Below are positions 25,143-34,288 of a stretch of DNA of 64,000 nt, one piece after another. The stretch's first letter is position 1. Each line of letters begins with the position of its first letter. The position numbers were made by a program, and so were the translations under genes. The DNA is from Planctomycetota bacterium (lineage in GTDB: Bacteria; Planctomycetota; UBA1135; UBA2386). Location: assembly GCA_016713175.1 (NCBI GenBank), contig JADJPQ010000007.1, positions 186,001 to 250,000 on the forward strand, given 5' to 3'. Under the pieces are notes generated by a model that searched no databases, was not told the DNA's origin, and was given only the letters and a program-made list of their open reading frames with translations.

Positions 25143-28100
25143 ATGTACCGTCGCGCCCTGAGGGTCCTGCTGATGTTCTGGGTTGTCCTGGCCGTGCCGG
25201 CTCAGGACGACCCGGCGATGGCGTTTGCGGCACTCGAACAGGGGCAGGAAGCGCGTCGCCGGGCGTTCGATCATGACGCGTTGCTCGCCGAGTACCGTGC
25301 GCTGCAGCCGCGTCTCGTCGCCGTCGCTGCGGCCGCGGAACAGAACCAGCGCCTGACCACCCGGTTGGCGGACCTGGCGGTGGAGGCGGCACTGCTCGGC
25401 CGGATCGGACCGTTGCCCGAACTGCGGAGCCGGCCATTGGCGGCAGTTCTCGGTGCGCTCGCCACGGCTGCCGGCAACGTGGCCGAGGAACTGGCCGCCG
25501 CCCGCTTCTGCTATCTCGTCGCGGACCCCATCGCCGCCGAAGCCGCGCTGATCCGAGCCCGCGAACGCGACCTCGGCTGCAAGGACGCAACCGACCAGTT
25601 GCTGGCGCAGGCGCGCGGCGTACCGGTGCCGGCCGGTGGCTTTCATGTCTGGCGCGGGGTGTTCCTGCCGCTCTTGGAGCGCGATCGCGCGCGCTCGATC
25701 GACACCGCGCTGGACGCTTTGGCGGCGACCGGGCTGCCGGCGGCCGCGGCACCGGTGCCGTTGGCGGCCGATCGCTCGGCGGCTGCTCCGTTCCTGGCGC
25801 TCGGTGAGGGCGGGCCGGCGTTCCTGGTGCGCGCGGCGACGGCGTTGCGGACCGAACTGCGTGCGGACTACGCCACGGTGCGCGGCTGGTTGCCAAGCTA
25901 TGCCAAGGACCAGGGCCTGCGCGACGCGTTGATCGGTCACGGGGCCAAGGTGGCGCCGCTGCGGCAGAAGGCGCTCGAGTTGATCCGCCGCTACGACAAG
26001 CCGGAGCAGCCCCAGGTCGATGAACTGCGGGCGCAGCTCGAGGCGCTCGATGACGAAGCGATGCGCCTGCAGCGGCGCGACCGCGAGGCGCTGGCGAAGG
26101 TCCGAGCGGACGAAGCGTTCGCCTGTCTGCAGCGGGTCGCGGCGCGCGAACAGGCGCTGGTCCAGGTGCACACTGCTCTGCAAGCGCTGGGGAGTGGCGG
26201 CCTGCCGGCGGTCCCGGTGCTGCGGGCCAGTGGGGCGGCGACCAGCGAGGGGCGACGGTTGCCTGGCCGCAGCCAGTCCGAACTCGAGGACGTGCTGTGG
26301 TGCCTGCTGCACTTCGCCGCCGATCAGCTCGGCGATTGCGTGCAGCGCTGCGATGAACTGCTGCGCCACCGCGGCACCCTGACGCCATGGGAACAGTGGC
26401 TGCTGGCGACGCTGCAGGACGAGGTGATCGAACGGTTCCACGACCGGCTCGCGGTCAGCCTGGATCTCGAGGAATGGGCGTTCGTGCAGCGGCTGAACCG
26501 GTATCGCCGCGCGCTCGGGCTGCGGCCGTTCGAACTCGAGGAACGCTGCAACGTGTCGGCGCGCAAGCACAGCCAGGAGATGGTCGATCTCGCCTACTTC
26601 GGCCACATCTCGCCGGTGGCGCGCAACAAGACCCCGACCGACCGGCTGCGGCTCGAAGGCTACGGCGGCGGCGTCGGCGAGAACTGTTACGCTGGCAGCG
26701 CCGGTGGCGAGGACGCGTTCGAGGCCTGGTACCACTCACCCGGCCATCACCGCAACCTGATCAGCGGCGGCCCGCATCTGGGCATCGGTTGCGCTCGCGG
26801 CACCGGCATGTGGACGATGGTGGCCGGCGGCACCGACTACTCCTGGCGAGCGCTGCACGCCGATCTGCCGCCGGCGCGCAGCGCGGCGTTGCGGGCGCTG
26901 GTCGCCGAGTTGCGCAAGGTGTCGATGGCGGAGCCGCGGATCGCGGCCGAACGCAAGGTGGCGGCCGATCTGCGCGCTGCGGTGCTGGCCGAGGTGCCGG
27001 CGATCCTGCCGTTCGCCGCGCGCGTGGCGTTTCCGGCCTGCAATCCGCGCGCGCCCGAACATCCGGCGGCGGCGGAACTGCTGGCGCTGCTGATCGAGCC
27101 CGAACTGCCGCCGGCGTGGCGTTCGCTGCAGATCGCGGCGGTGTCCGCGGCAATCGATCTGTTCGAGCGCGGCCAGGCGACGGTTCGCGTCCGGGCGTTG
27201 GCTCTGGTGGCACCTCTGCTGGGCAACACGTTCGGTGCCGACCCGACGCAGCCCGATGCGCATCGGCAGAAGGCGGCGGCGCAGATGCGGCAACTGTGGG
27301 AGGACGACGCGCAGTGGCGCTTCCGCCGCGCCGGCGACGAGGCGAAGCCGCCGGTCGGCAGGAGTCTGCCCGGGGGGCGCGGCCTGCCGGCCAACGCCAA
27401 GCGCCGCGTGCTCGGCAAGCCCGAACGGCTGCAGCTCGCCAAGAAGCACGGCGGCGGCGGCAAGAGCGAGGCGGCGCTCGAGGCGGCGCTGGCGTGGCTG
27501 GCGAAGGTGCAGGAACCGGACGGCTCGTTCCTCGGCCGGTCGTTCGCGCTGCGCGACAAGCGTTTCACCGCGCCGACCGCCGGGATCGGGCACCACGACT
27601 TCGACATCGCGATGACGGGGCTGGTGCTGCTGGCGTTCGTCTCGGCCGGCTACACGCAAGAACAGGGCGAGTACCGGCAGCTCGTGCGGAAGGCGGCGGA
27701 CTATCTGTTGGTCCGGATCGGTGACTACGGCCGTTTCGACACCACCGCCGGGCATTACATGTACAATCACGCGATCGCGACCCAGGCGCTGTGCGAGCTG
27801 TTCGCGGCGACCGGCGATCCAGGGATCGGAGCAGGGGCGCAGCAGGCGGTCGACTTCCTGGTCTACGCGCAGCACGCGCCTTCGGGCGGCTGGCGCTACG
27901 AGGCCAACGAACACGGCGACACGTCGGTGGTCGGCTGGGTGCTGATGGCGTTGAACTCGGCGTACAAGGCTGAACTCTCGGTCGCCGGGTTCCGCGACGC
28001 GCTGCGGTTCATCGACGGCACCACGACACCCGGCTACTACCAGGTCGGCTACCAGGGGCCGATTCCGGCCGGTCATGGCGAGAACCTGCGGCTGACGTCC

Positions 28101-29342
28101 GTGGGCCTGACTGCGCGCTTCTTCCTCGGGCAGACCGCCGAGCACCCGAAGATCAAACTGCCGTCGTTCCGGCTGCTCGCCAACCTGCCGAACGCCAAGG
28201 CCCCGGATTTCTATTACTGGTACTACGCAACGCTGGCGCTGTTCCAGATCGGCGGCGAACCGTGGCAGAAGTGGAACAGCGCGCTGCTGGAGGCGCTGCT
28301 GGCCCTGCAGGACGATGAACGCGGCTCGCCGTATCAGGGCTCATGGCCGCCCCAGGGGCCGTGGGCGGACGTCGGCGGTCGGCTGTACCAGACCGCGATC
28401 GGCGCGCTGCTCTTGACGACGTATTATCGCTACGACCGCGGTGCCAAGCAGCGGATCCATCCGTTCACCGGCGACCTGCTCGCCGAGTTGGCGCCGTACC
28501 TGGCGACACTGCGGAATCCGGGCGACGAACGCGACAAGCTGCTGGTCGAACGGCGGATGGTCGAGCACTTCGGGCCGTCGTTGGCCGGGCCGGCGCTGCG
28601 GATCTTGCGCGAAGGCAAGGAGCCGAAGGAACTCCGGCATCGGCTGGCCCGCCTGCTGGTCGCGGTGGCCGAACCGGCGCACGCTGCGGCGTTGCTGGAA
28701 GTCCTCGCCGATGGCGACGGGACGATCGCGGAAGCGGCGGCGCAGGCACTGGGCAACGTGTGTTCGCCAGAACAGCGGCCGGCGCTGGAACATGCCCTGC
28801 AGTCACCGCATCGCGCCGTCCGCGCGTTCTCTGCGCGCGCGCTCGGCAGGCTCGGTGAGCCCTCGGCCGCGGCGGCGTTGGGGGCCCGGCTGCAGCACGA
28901 AGGCGATGGCTGGGTTCGCGACGAGATCGGTCGTTCGCTGGGCCTGCTGTCGCATCGATCGGCGCTGCAAGACCTGATCGCAGCCGCGCTCGGCAACGAC
29001 CGGTCGGGATGGCTGCTCGTCTTCGAGGCGCTGGACGTGCTGCAGACCGGCGAACTCGGCCGGCGGGTGCAGGCGCTGGCGCAGAGCGAGCCCAAATTGT
29101 GGCAGGAGTGCGTCGCGGCGGTGCGGTCCCATCGCCACGGTGCCGTGGTGCCGATGCTGCTGGTGCTGCTGGAATCCGGCGACGAGGCGATCCGTACCGA
29201 GTCGATCAAGATGTTCCGCGCGTTGACCGGGCGACTCGACGGCTACGACCCGAAGGCGCCCGAGGCCGCGCGCAGAAAGGCGCTCGCCGAGATCGCCAAG
29301 TGGTGGAGCGAGCACAAGGGCGGCTTCCTGCCGGGCCGCTGA
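25143..29342 (+). CDS. Exported CAP / prenyltransferase-fold / HEAT multidomain protein
   Basis: A 1399-residue secreted or periplasmic protein. A signal peptide (MYRRALRVLLMFWVVLAVPAQ) fixes the start. Residues ~25-440 are helical with coiled-coil character. A CAP (SCP/PR1) domain spans ~450-566: RYRRALGLRPF, HSQEMVDLAYFGHISP, GVGENCYAG and SPGHHRNLI, with the CAP-type His, Glu-Asn and His-Arg-Asn elements present. Residues ~779-1100 form a squalene-cyclase/prenyltransferase-like alpha-barrel (WLAKVQEPDGSF, GHHDFDIAMTGLVLLAF, SGGWRYEANEHGDTSVVGW). From ~1150 come HEAT repeats (AAQALGNV, RAFSARALGRLGEPSAAAAL). No catalytic DxDD of squalene cyclases is evident, so the barrel is probably a binding scaffold. 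Function is unknown; cell-envelope or polymer binding is a guess. Confidence 0.85.
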   Translation: MYRRALRVLLMFWVVLAVPAQDDPAMAFAALEQGQEARRRAFDHDALLAEYRALQPRLVAVAAAAEQNQRLTTRLADLAVEAALLGRIGPLPELRSRPLAAVLGALATAAGNVAEELAAARFCYLVADPIAAEAALIRARERDLGCKDATDQLLAQARGVPVPAGGFHVWRGVFLPLLERDRARSIDTALDALAATGLPAAAAPVPLAADRSAAAPFLALGEGGPAFLVRAATALRTELRADYATVRGWLPSYAKDQGLRDALIGHGAKVAPLRQKALELIRRYDKPEQPQVDELRAQLEALDDEAMRLQRRDREALAKVRADEAFACLQRVAAREQALVQVHTALQALGSGGLPAVPVLRASGAATSEGRRLPGRSQSELEDVLWCLLHFAADQLGDCVQRCDELLRHRGTLTPWEQWLLATLQDEVIERFHDRLAVSLDLEEWAFVQRLNRYRRALGLRPFELEERCNVSARKHSQEMVDLAYFGHISPVARNKTPTDRLRLEGYGGGVGENCYAGSAGGEDAFEAWYHSPGHHRNLISGGPHLGIGCARGTGMWTMVAGGTDYSWRALHADLPPARSAALRALVAELRKVSMAEPRIAAERKVAADLRAAVLAEVPAILPFAARVAFPACNPRAPEHPAAAELLALLIEPELPPAWRSLQIAAVSAAIDLFERGQATVRVRALALVAPLLGNTFGADPTQPDAHRQKAAAQMRQLWEDDAQWRFRRAGDEAKPPVGRSLPGGRGLPANAKRRVLGKPERLQLAKKHGGGGKSEAALEAALAWLAKVQEPDGSFLGRSFALRDKRFTAPTAGIGHHDFDIAMTGLVLLAFVSAGYTQEQGEYRQLVRKAADYLLVRIGDYGRFDTTAGHYMYNHAIATQALCELFAATGDPGIGAGAQQAVDFLVYAQHAPSGGWRYEANEHGDTSVVGWVLMALNSAYKAELSVAGFRDALRFIDGTTTPGYYQVGYQGPIPAGHGENLRLTSVGLTARFFLGQTAEHPKIKLPSFRLLANLPNAKAPDFYYWYYATLALFQIGGEPWQKWNSALLEALLALQDDERGSPYQGSWPPQGPWADVGGRLYQTAIGALLLTTYYRYDRGAKQRIHPFTGDLLAELAPYLATLRNPGDERDKLLVERRMVEHFGPSLAGPALRILREGKEPKELRHRLARLLVAVAEPAHAAALLEVLADGDGTIAEAAAQALGNVCSPEQRPALEHALQSPHRAVRAFSARALGRLGEPSAAAALGARLQHEGDGWVRDEIGRSLGLLSHRSALQDLIAAALGNDRSGWLLVFEALDVLQTGELGRRVQALAQSEPKLWQECVAAVRSHRHGAVVPMLLVLLESGDEAIRTESIKMFRALTGRLDGYDPKAPEAARRKALAEIAKWWSEHKGGFLPGR

Positions 29343-29374
29343 CGACGGCCCGCCGTGAGCCGCGCCGACGAAAC

Positions 29375-30151
29375 TCAGCCGCGCCGCGGCAGCGCGTGGC
29401 AGACGTAGGTCGGATCGTGGAACTGGCCGGTGACGTCCTGCAGCGTGTAGGTCGCGCGGTTCTCGATCCGATCGAAGTCGCAGCACTTCAGCACGTCGTC
29501 GAGCGCGCGGGGACTCATCTGCCACCAGTTGCACTGGTTCCACTCGCCGACGAATCGGGCGATCGGCTCTTGCGCATCCGGCATCGTCGTCGAGATCGAC
29601 ACGATCAGCCGGCCGTCGTCCTTGCAGCACTCCCGCATCCGCTGGATGCCGAGGATCGGATCGCGGACGTGCATCAGCATGGCGCCCGAGAACACGATGT
29701 CGAACTGGCCGAGTTCGCTCGCGCGCAGGTCGTAGATCGCCTTCCAGATCCGTCGCACCCGCGTGCTGCCGTAGGCCTCGCCGACGATGGCGAAGCCATC
29801 CCGCATGACCTCGCGGTCGATGTTCTGCTTCTCGCCGCTGCTCTTCTGCTCGAACTCGCGCCGATATCGCGGCGTCCAGTCGTGATCGCCCCAGCTCGGC
29901 AGTTCGACGGCGACCACTTCGGCGGCGCCGCGCCGTTCGAATTCATAGGCGAAGAAGCCGGTGCTGGCGCCGACGTCCAGCACGCGCATGCCGTCCAGCC
30001 GCGCCGGGAAGTGGTAGTGCGCCAGGTAGTCGGTCATCCGGAAGTGGCCCGGCGTCTCGACGCCGTCGCCGAGATCGATCCGGTGGTACCAGCTCTGGAT
30101 CTGCGCGACCTTGGCGCGGAGTTCTTGGATCTGTTGGGGCGTGCGCGGCAT
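29375..30151 (-). CDS. SAM-dependent methyltransferase, CmoB/DUF1698-like
   Basis: A 258-residue Rossmann-fold methyltransferase. The segment QSWYHRIDLGDGVETPG at about residues 20-36 resembles the region before the SAM fold in the CmoB-like group. The SAM-binding motif is VLDVGASTGFFAYEFERRGA, followed by VVAVELPSW (acidic residue ending strand two), FDIVFSGAMLMHVRDP and GRLIVSIST. The C-terminal helix-strand pair (PRALDDVLKCCDFDRIENR) is also typical. The internal ATG at 30151 is chosen because the upstream extension is Pro/Arg-rich. The substrate is unknown. It lies convergent to the CAP-domain gene with about 30 bases between, and 65 bases downstream of the Nth-like gene on the same strand. 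Confidence 0.8.
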   Translation of the reverse strand: MPRTPQQIQELRAKVAQIQSWYHRIDLGDGVETPGHFRMTDYLAHYHFPARLDGMRVLDVGASTGFFAYEFERRGAAEVVAVELPSWGDHDWTPRYRREFEQKSSGEKQNIDREVMRDGFAIVGEAYGSTRVRRIWKAIYDLRASELGQFDIVFSGAMLMHVRDPILGIQRMRECCKDDGRLIVSISTTMPDAQEPIARFVGEWNQCNWWQMSPRALDDVLKCCDFDRIENRATYTLQDVTGQFHDPTYVCHALPRRG

Positions 30152-30216
30152 GGGAGCGGGGCGGGAGGATACCGGCTGTTTCGGCAACGGCGAGGGCGCA
30201 GCGCCAGCAAAACCGG

Positions 30217-30900
30217 TCAGTGGTTCATGCCATCGCCGCGGCGGGCATCGCAGTGCTTCTGCAGCGGGCAGGAATCGCAGACCGGCTTCTTGCGGCACTG
30301 CTGCTGGCCGTGGCGGCGCAGGCGCAGGTAAGCATCGATCCGGGCCTTGCCGTCGGCGTCGAGTTCTTCGGCGGCCGCACCCTGCGTCGCGCGGTAGCTC
30401 TTGCCGTAGTCGCCGAGATCGTCGCCGTAGCCGAGTCGTTGCAGCGTCCGCAGGCCATTCGATTCCAGGGCGAGGGCGGTGCCGTGGCCGGCGAACAGCA
30501 GCAGCCGTTCCGCACCGGGCCGGCCGATGCCGGGGAACTCCTGCAGCGCCGTCATCGCCCTGGATTCGGGCAGGGTCACCAGCGTGCGCGGATCACCGAT
30601 CTCGAGGAACAGGCGCGCGCAGTCGCGCAGCTTCTGCACCTGGCTCGCGGCCATCTTGCCCTTGCCGCAGATCCCGAGCAGTGCGTCGTCCGTCGCCTCC
30701 AGCAGCCGATCGGGCCGCAGGCTGGTTGCCCGCTCGAGGGCCAGGAACGCCTCGTCGCGGCGCTGTTCGTCGGTCAGGTAGACGACGTTCTCCCACAGGA
30801 TCGCCGCCCACGGATCGCGGGGCGGCCCGCCGGTCAGTGGGCCCTGATGTTCGACGAGCAGCTCGAGGCACTTCTGCAAGCGCGTGCGGCGCGGCGGCAT
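30217..30900 (-). CDS. Nth-like HhH-GPD protein with altered catalytic residues
   Basis: A 227-residue member of the endonuclease III/MutY fold. The helix-hairpin-helix is FPGIGRPGAERLLLFAG near residue 130. A four-cysteine cluster motif stands at the end (CRKKPVCDSCPLQKHC), spaced C-x5-C-x2-C-x5-C rather than the Nth C-x6-C-x2-C-x5-C. In Nth the hairpin carries the Lys that attacks the sugar (GVGRKTA) and a following VDTH supplies the Asp. Here these read GRPG and LESN, so Lys is Pro and Asp appears to be Glu or Ser. Glycosylase/lyase activity of the usual kind is therefore doubtful, though it should still bind DNA and a 4Fe-4S cluster. It ends 27 bases before the VIT-VWA gene on the opposite reading direction of the map. 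Confidence 0.8.
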   Translation of the reverse strand: MPPRRTRLQKCLELLVEHQGPLTGGPPRDPWAAILWENVVYLTDEQRRDEAFLALERATSLRPDRLLEATDDALLGICGKGKMAASQVQKLRDCARLFLEIGDPRTLVTLPESRAMTALQEFPGIGRPGAERLLLFAGHGTALALESNGLRTLQRLGYGDDLGDYGKSYRATQGAAAEELDADGKARIDAYLRLRRHGQQQCRKKPVCDSCPLQKHCDARRGDGMNH

Positions 30901-30927
30901 CCGTGGATCCTAGCGCCAACAGCGGCC

Positions 30928-33219
30928 TCAGCCGATCTCGAACACCGCATCGCCGTCGACGAGCACCAGCTTCGTCGAGAACGCCAGTATCTGGGCCAGG
31001 TGCGGACGCGCCTGCACCAGGGCGAACCAGGCATCGCTGAACGCCTCGACCTTCTGCACGCGCGCCTGCATGTCCGTGGTGAACGCGCCATCGACCCACG
31101 TTCCCTGGATCAGGTGGAACTGGCGGTCGCCGACCCGGTGGCTGGTCAGTCCGCTGGCGGCGACGCGTCCACCGGCGACCGGCGTTGCCGGTGCGGCGGC
31201 CGCGCGCAACACCAGGAGGCTGTGGGCCGCGGTCACGGCGTCGGCGCCGCTCTCGCCGGCCTTGCCTTCCAGCAGGTCTTTGGCCTTGGTCGCCTCTTCC
31301 GAACGGACGGCGGCACCGGGCGCCTCGGCCGGCAACGCTGACGTCGGCAGGCCGCCGCGGCCGAGATCGCGCATCCGTTCACCCCACACGCCGGGATCAC
31401 CGACCGGGATCGCCGACGGATCGAGACCGCGCTGCCGCGCGACCCGGTCCTGTTCCTCGAGGATCAGGTGCGACGTGAAGGGCGTGACGATGCCGAACTC
31501 CTTGCCGAGCCGCGTCACCTCGGCGACCAGTTCGGGCTGCTGCCCGTTGGCGCGGATCGCATCGAGCAGCGCCGTCACCTTGCGTTGCGCCCACAGCGCC
31601 GGCAGCCAGTCGTTGGCCTTGTTCTCGGCCGGGAACGTGCCTTCGAACACGTACTCCTTGTCGCTGGTGCCGACCTTGCCACGCAGCAAGATCGCCTTGT
31701 GGCCTTCGCCGCGGTAGCGCCCGACGACCAGCATCTGGCCGGTCACGAACAGGTCCGGCAGCACGGTCGGGTCGAGGTCGGTCGTCATCAGGCCGTCGAT
31801 CGTCACCTGCACGCCGGTCATCACCGGGCCGCTGAGCTTGGTGAACAGCGCGCCGGTCTTCACTTCGATGTCTTCGCCGGGCAGCACGTAGTCGCGATCG
31901 CCGCCGGACTTCGTCGCCAGCGCATCGAGCAACCGGGTGTTGACGTCGTGGCCGACGCCGAACGCGAACACGCGGGCGCGATTGCTGTTGTGCGCCTTCG
32001 CCTGCGCCAGCAGCTGATCGACATCGGTCTGGCCGACGGTCGGCAGGCCATCGGTCAAGAACACCGTGATCGGCACCAAGGTCGGCGTGCCGGTGGTCGT
32101 CTTGTAGCAGTCCGGCGTCGCGTTCTTCAGCGCGAACGTCAGGGCGTCGTCGATGTTGGTGCCGCCGCGCGCTTCCAGCGCCTCGACCTTGGCGAGGGCT
32201 TCCTGCACGTGTTCCTTGCTGGCGAGCACCGGTCCACTGGCGAAGAACGGCCGCGCCTCGGTGCTGAACGCGACGACGTTGAAGAAGTCGTTCGGCGACA
32301 ACCCCTGCAGGAACTGCCGGACCGCGCCGCGGGCCTGCTGGATCTTCTCGCCGGCCATCGAGCCGGAGGTGTCGATCACCAGCGTGATGCTGCGCACCAT
32401 CGCGTCGGACTTCGGCCAGTCGCGCTTGGGCGCCAGCAGCATCAGGAACGTGCCATCGGCGGCGCCGGTCTTTCTGTGGGTCAGCAGGTGCACGCCGAAG
32501 TCCTGCTCGGCCAGGCCGTAGTGCAGTTCGAGGTCGCGGGCCGGCATCTGACCGGCGTTGGTCTCGAAGCTGGCGCGCGCCTGGCATTCGCCATGACGGC
32601 TCAGATCGACGCCCGGCAGCGGCGAGAACACGGTCTTGATCGGCGTCTGCGACGACACTTCGGCGAGCAGGCTCAGCTTCTGCGGCCCCATGCCATCGGC
32701 CCACGCCGAGCGCAGCGGGAAGCGCCAGCTCGCGATGCCGCCCGACGCCGGCAGCACCTGCGCGAAGCGCACCTGCACCAGCACCTCGCCGTTGGGCGGG
32801 ATCGGGAACACGCGCGCGCGCAGCATGCCGTGGCCGTGGTATTCGAGCAGGCCCGGGTCGCGGCGTTGGCGGACAATCGTCTCGTAGATCTGCCGGGCCT
32901 TGCCGGCATCGAGCACTTCGCCCGGCATCGCCTGGCCGTTGACGGTCATCGTGAAGCGGTCGGCAGTGGCTCCCGGCGGCAGCGGCAGCAACCAGATCGC
33001 CTCCTGTTGCACCGGCGTCAGGTTGCGCAGCGTCTGGTTCAGTTCGGTGGTCGCGGTGCCATCGACGATCCTGGCGTGCACCTGCAGCAGCGTTGTCTGC
33101 ACGGCGATCGGTGCCGGTTGGCGATCGGGGATGGGCCCTGGAACGATCACGCCCTGACCGGGGGCCAGGGCGTGGATCAGCAGGGCGGTGGCAACAAGGC
33201 GAAGACAGGTCGGCGTCAT
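30928..33219 (-). CDS. Exported VIT and von Willebrand factor A domain protein
   Basis: A 763-residue protein with a signal peptide (MTPTCLRLVATALLIHALAPGQG). A VIT domain at about residues 35-170 includes TLLQVHARIVDGTATTELNQ and ARQIYETIVRQRRDPGLLEY. A VWA domain lies at about 272-450, with the metal-ion site DTSGSMAGEKI, then TNIDDAL and FLTDGLPTVG completing MIDAS. A C-terminal region of ~300 residues includes ELVAEVTRLGKEFGIVTPFTSHL, the usual end block of VIT-VWA proteins. It probably works in the envelope as an adhesion or assembly factor, as VWA proteins bind partners through a metal. The start is the ATG at 33219 at the signal peptide. It is divergent from the oxidoreductase gene with a 78-base gap. 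Confidence 0.9.
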   Translation of the reverse strand: MTPTCLRLVATALLIHALAPGQGVIVPGPIPDRQPAPIAVQTTLLQVHARIVDGTATTELNQTLRNLTPVQQEAIWLLPLPPGATADRFTMTVNGQAMPGEVLDAGKARQIYETIVRQRRDPGLLEYHGHGMLRARVFPIPPNGEVLVQVRFAQVLPASGGIASWRFPLRSAWADGMGPQKLSLLAEVSSQTPIKTVFSPLPGVDLSRHGECQARASFETNAGQMPARDLELHYGLAEQDFGVHLLTHRKTGAADGTFLMLLAPKRDWPKSDAMVRSITLVIDTSGSMAGEKIQQARGAVRQFLQGLSPNDFFNVVAFSTEARPFFASGPVLASKEHVQEALAKVEALEARGGTNIDDALTFALKNATPDCYKTTTGTPTLVPITVFLTDGLPTVGQTDVDQLLAQAKAHNSNRARVFAFGVGHDVNTRLLDALATKSGGDRDYVLPGEDIEVKTGALFTKLSGPVMTGVQVTIDGLMTTDLDPTVLPDLFVTGQMLVVGRYRGEGHKAILLRGKVGTSDKEYVFEGTFPAENKANDWLPALWAQRKVTALLDAIRANGQQPELVAEVTRLGKEFGIVTPFTSHLILEEQDRVARQRGLDPSAIPVGDPGVWGERMRDLGRGGLPTSALPAEAPGAAVRSEEATKAKDLLEGKAGESGADAVTAAHSLLVLRAAAAPATPVAGGRVAASGLTSHRVGDRQFHLIQGTWVDGAFTTDMQARVQKVEAFSDAWFALVQARPHLAQILAFSTKLVLVDGDAVFEIG

Positions 33220-33297
33220 GCGGGTGGGTCTCCGAAGCGGAGCGGCGCATCGACGGCACCGGTGGCGGTCGGTTCCTGCGCGCCCTACGTTCCAGTA

Positions 33298-34278
33298 ATG
33301 GGCCTCGTTGTCCGCGTCCATCAGCCCGGTCCGGCCGACAGTCTGCGGTGCGACGAGGTCGTCTGCGGCCGGCCGGCGCGCGGCGAAGTGCGGCTGCGAC
33401 AGACGGCGATCGGGGTCAACTTCCTCGATGTCTACCATCGCTCCGGGCTCTACCCACTGCCATCGCTGCCGCATGGCATCGGCGCGGAAGCGGTCGGTGT
33501 CGTCACCGATCTGGGCGAGGGGGTCGTCGGGCTGCGCGTCGGCGATCGGATGGGTTACGCCGCGGGGCTGCCACCCGGGTCCTACGCCGAAGAACGCAAC
33601 GTGCCGGCGTGGCGGCTCGTCCATCTGCCGGATGCGGTGCCCGACGACGTCGTCACGGCGTCGCTGCTGAAAGGACTGACTGCCGAGTATCTGCTCCGGC
33701 GCACGTTCAAGGTCGGTCCCGGTCATCGCGTGCTGGTGCACGCCGCCGCCGGCGGGGTCGGGCTGATCCTGTGCCAGTGGTTGCGGCACCTGGGCGCGAC
33801 GACGCTCGGGGTGGTGTCGACCGACGGCAAGGCGGCAGCGGCCAAGGCGGCCGGTTGCACGTATCCGATCGTGGCGCCGGATGGCGAGTTCGCCGCCGTG
33901 GTCCGCGAGCGGACGCAGGGCAAGGGTGTCGATGTCGTCTACGACTCGGTTGGCAAGGTGACACAGCGCGATTCGCTCGCGAGCCTGCGGCCGCGGGGGA
34001 TGCTGGTGCTGTTCGGCAACGCTTCGGGGCGACCGGACCCGATCGATCCGGCGGAACTGCAGCGCCGCGGGTCGCTGTTCGTCACGCGGCCGGTGCTCAA
34101 CGATTATGTCGCGACGCGGCAGGAACTGCTGCGGGCGGCGCGTTCGTGGTTTGGCGCGCTGACTGCGGGCGTGGTCCGGCCGGTGATCGATCGGCGGTTG
34201 CCGTTGGCCGATGCGGCGGCGGCGCATCGGTTGCTCGAAGCGCGGGCGACGACCGGGTCGCTGGTGCTGCTGCCCTGA
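33298..34278 (+). CDS. qor: Zinc-independent quinone oxidoreductase (MDR family)
   Basis: A 326-residue medium-chain reductase of the quinone oxidoreductase type, using NADPH to reduce quinones or related enones in the cytoplasm. Motifs include GVNFLDVYHRSGLYP, GIGAEAVGVV, GDRMGY, and LLKGLTAEYLLRRTF. The nucleotide site is HAAAGGVGLILCQWLRHLGA, then VYDSVGKVT. The absence of zinc-binding Cys and His residues places it with Qor rather than alcohol dehydrogenases. A TACGTT box (33286-33291) ends six bases before the ATG, so the mRNA may begin at the start codon itself. Confidence 0.88.
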   Translation: MGLVVRVHQPGPADSLRCDEVVCGRPARGEVRLRQTAIGVNFLDVYHRSGLYPLPSLPHGIGAEAVGVVTDLGEGVVGLRVGDRMGYAAGLPPGSYAEERNVPAWRLVHLPDAVPDDVVTASLLKGLTAEYLLRRTFKVGPGHRVLVHAAAGGVGLILCQWLRHLGATTLGVVSTDGKAAAAKAAGCTYPIVAPDGEFAAVVRERTQGKGVDVVYDSVGKVTQRDSLASLRPRGMLVLFGNASGRPDPIDPAELQRRGSLFVTRPVLNDYVATRQELLRAARSWFGALTAGVVRPVIDRRLPLADAAAAHRLLEARATTGSLVLLP

Positions 34279-34288
34279 TGCCGTGAAA

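Noticed and set aside
31468..33297. Plus-strand extension of the quinone oxidoreductase
   Set aside because: It is antisense to the VIT-VWA gene; the family start is at 33298.
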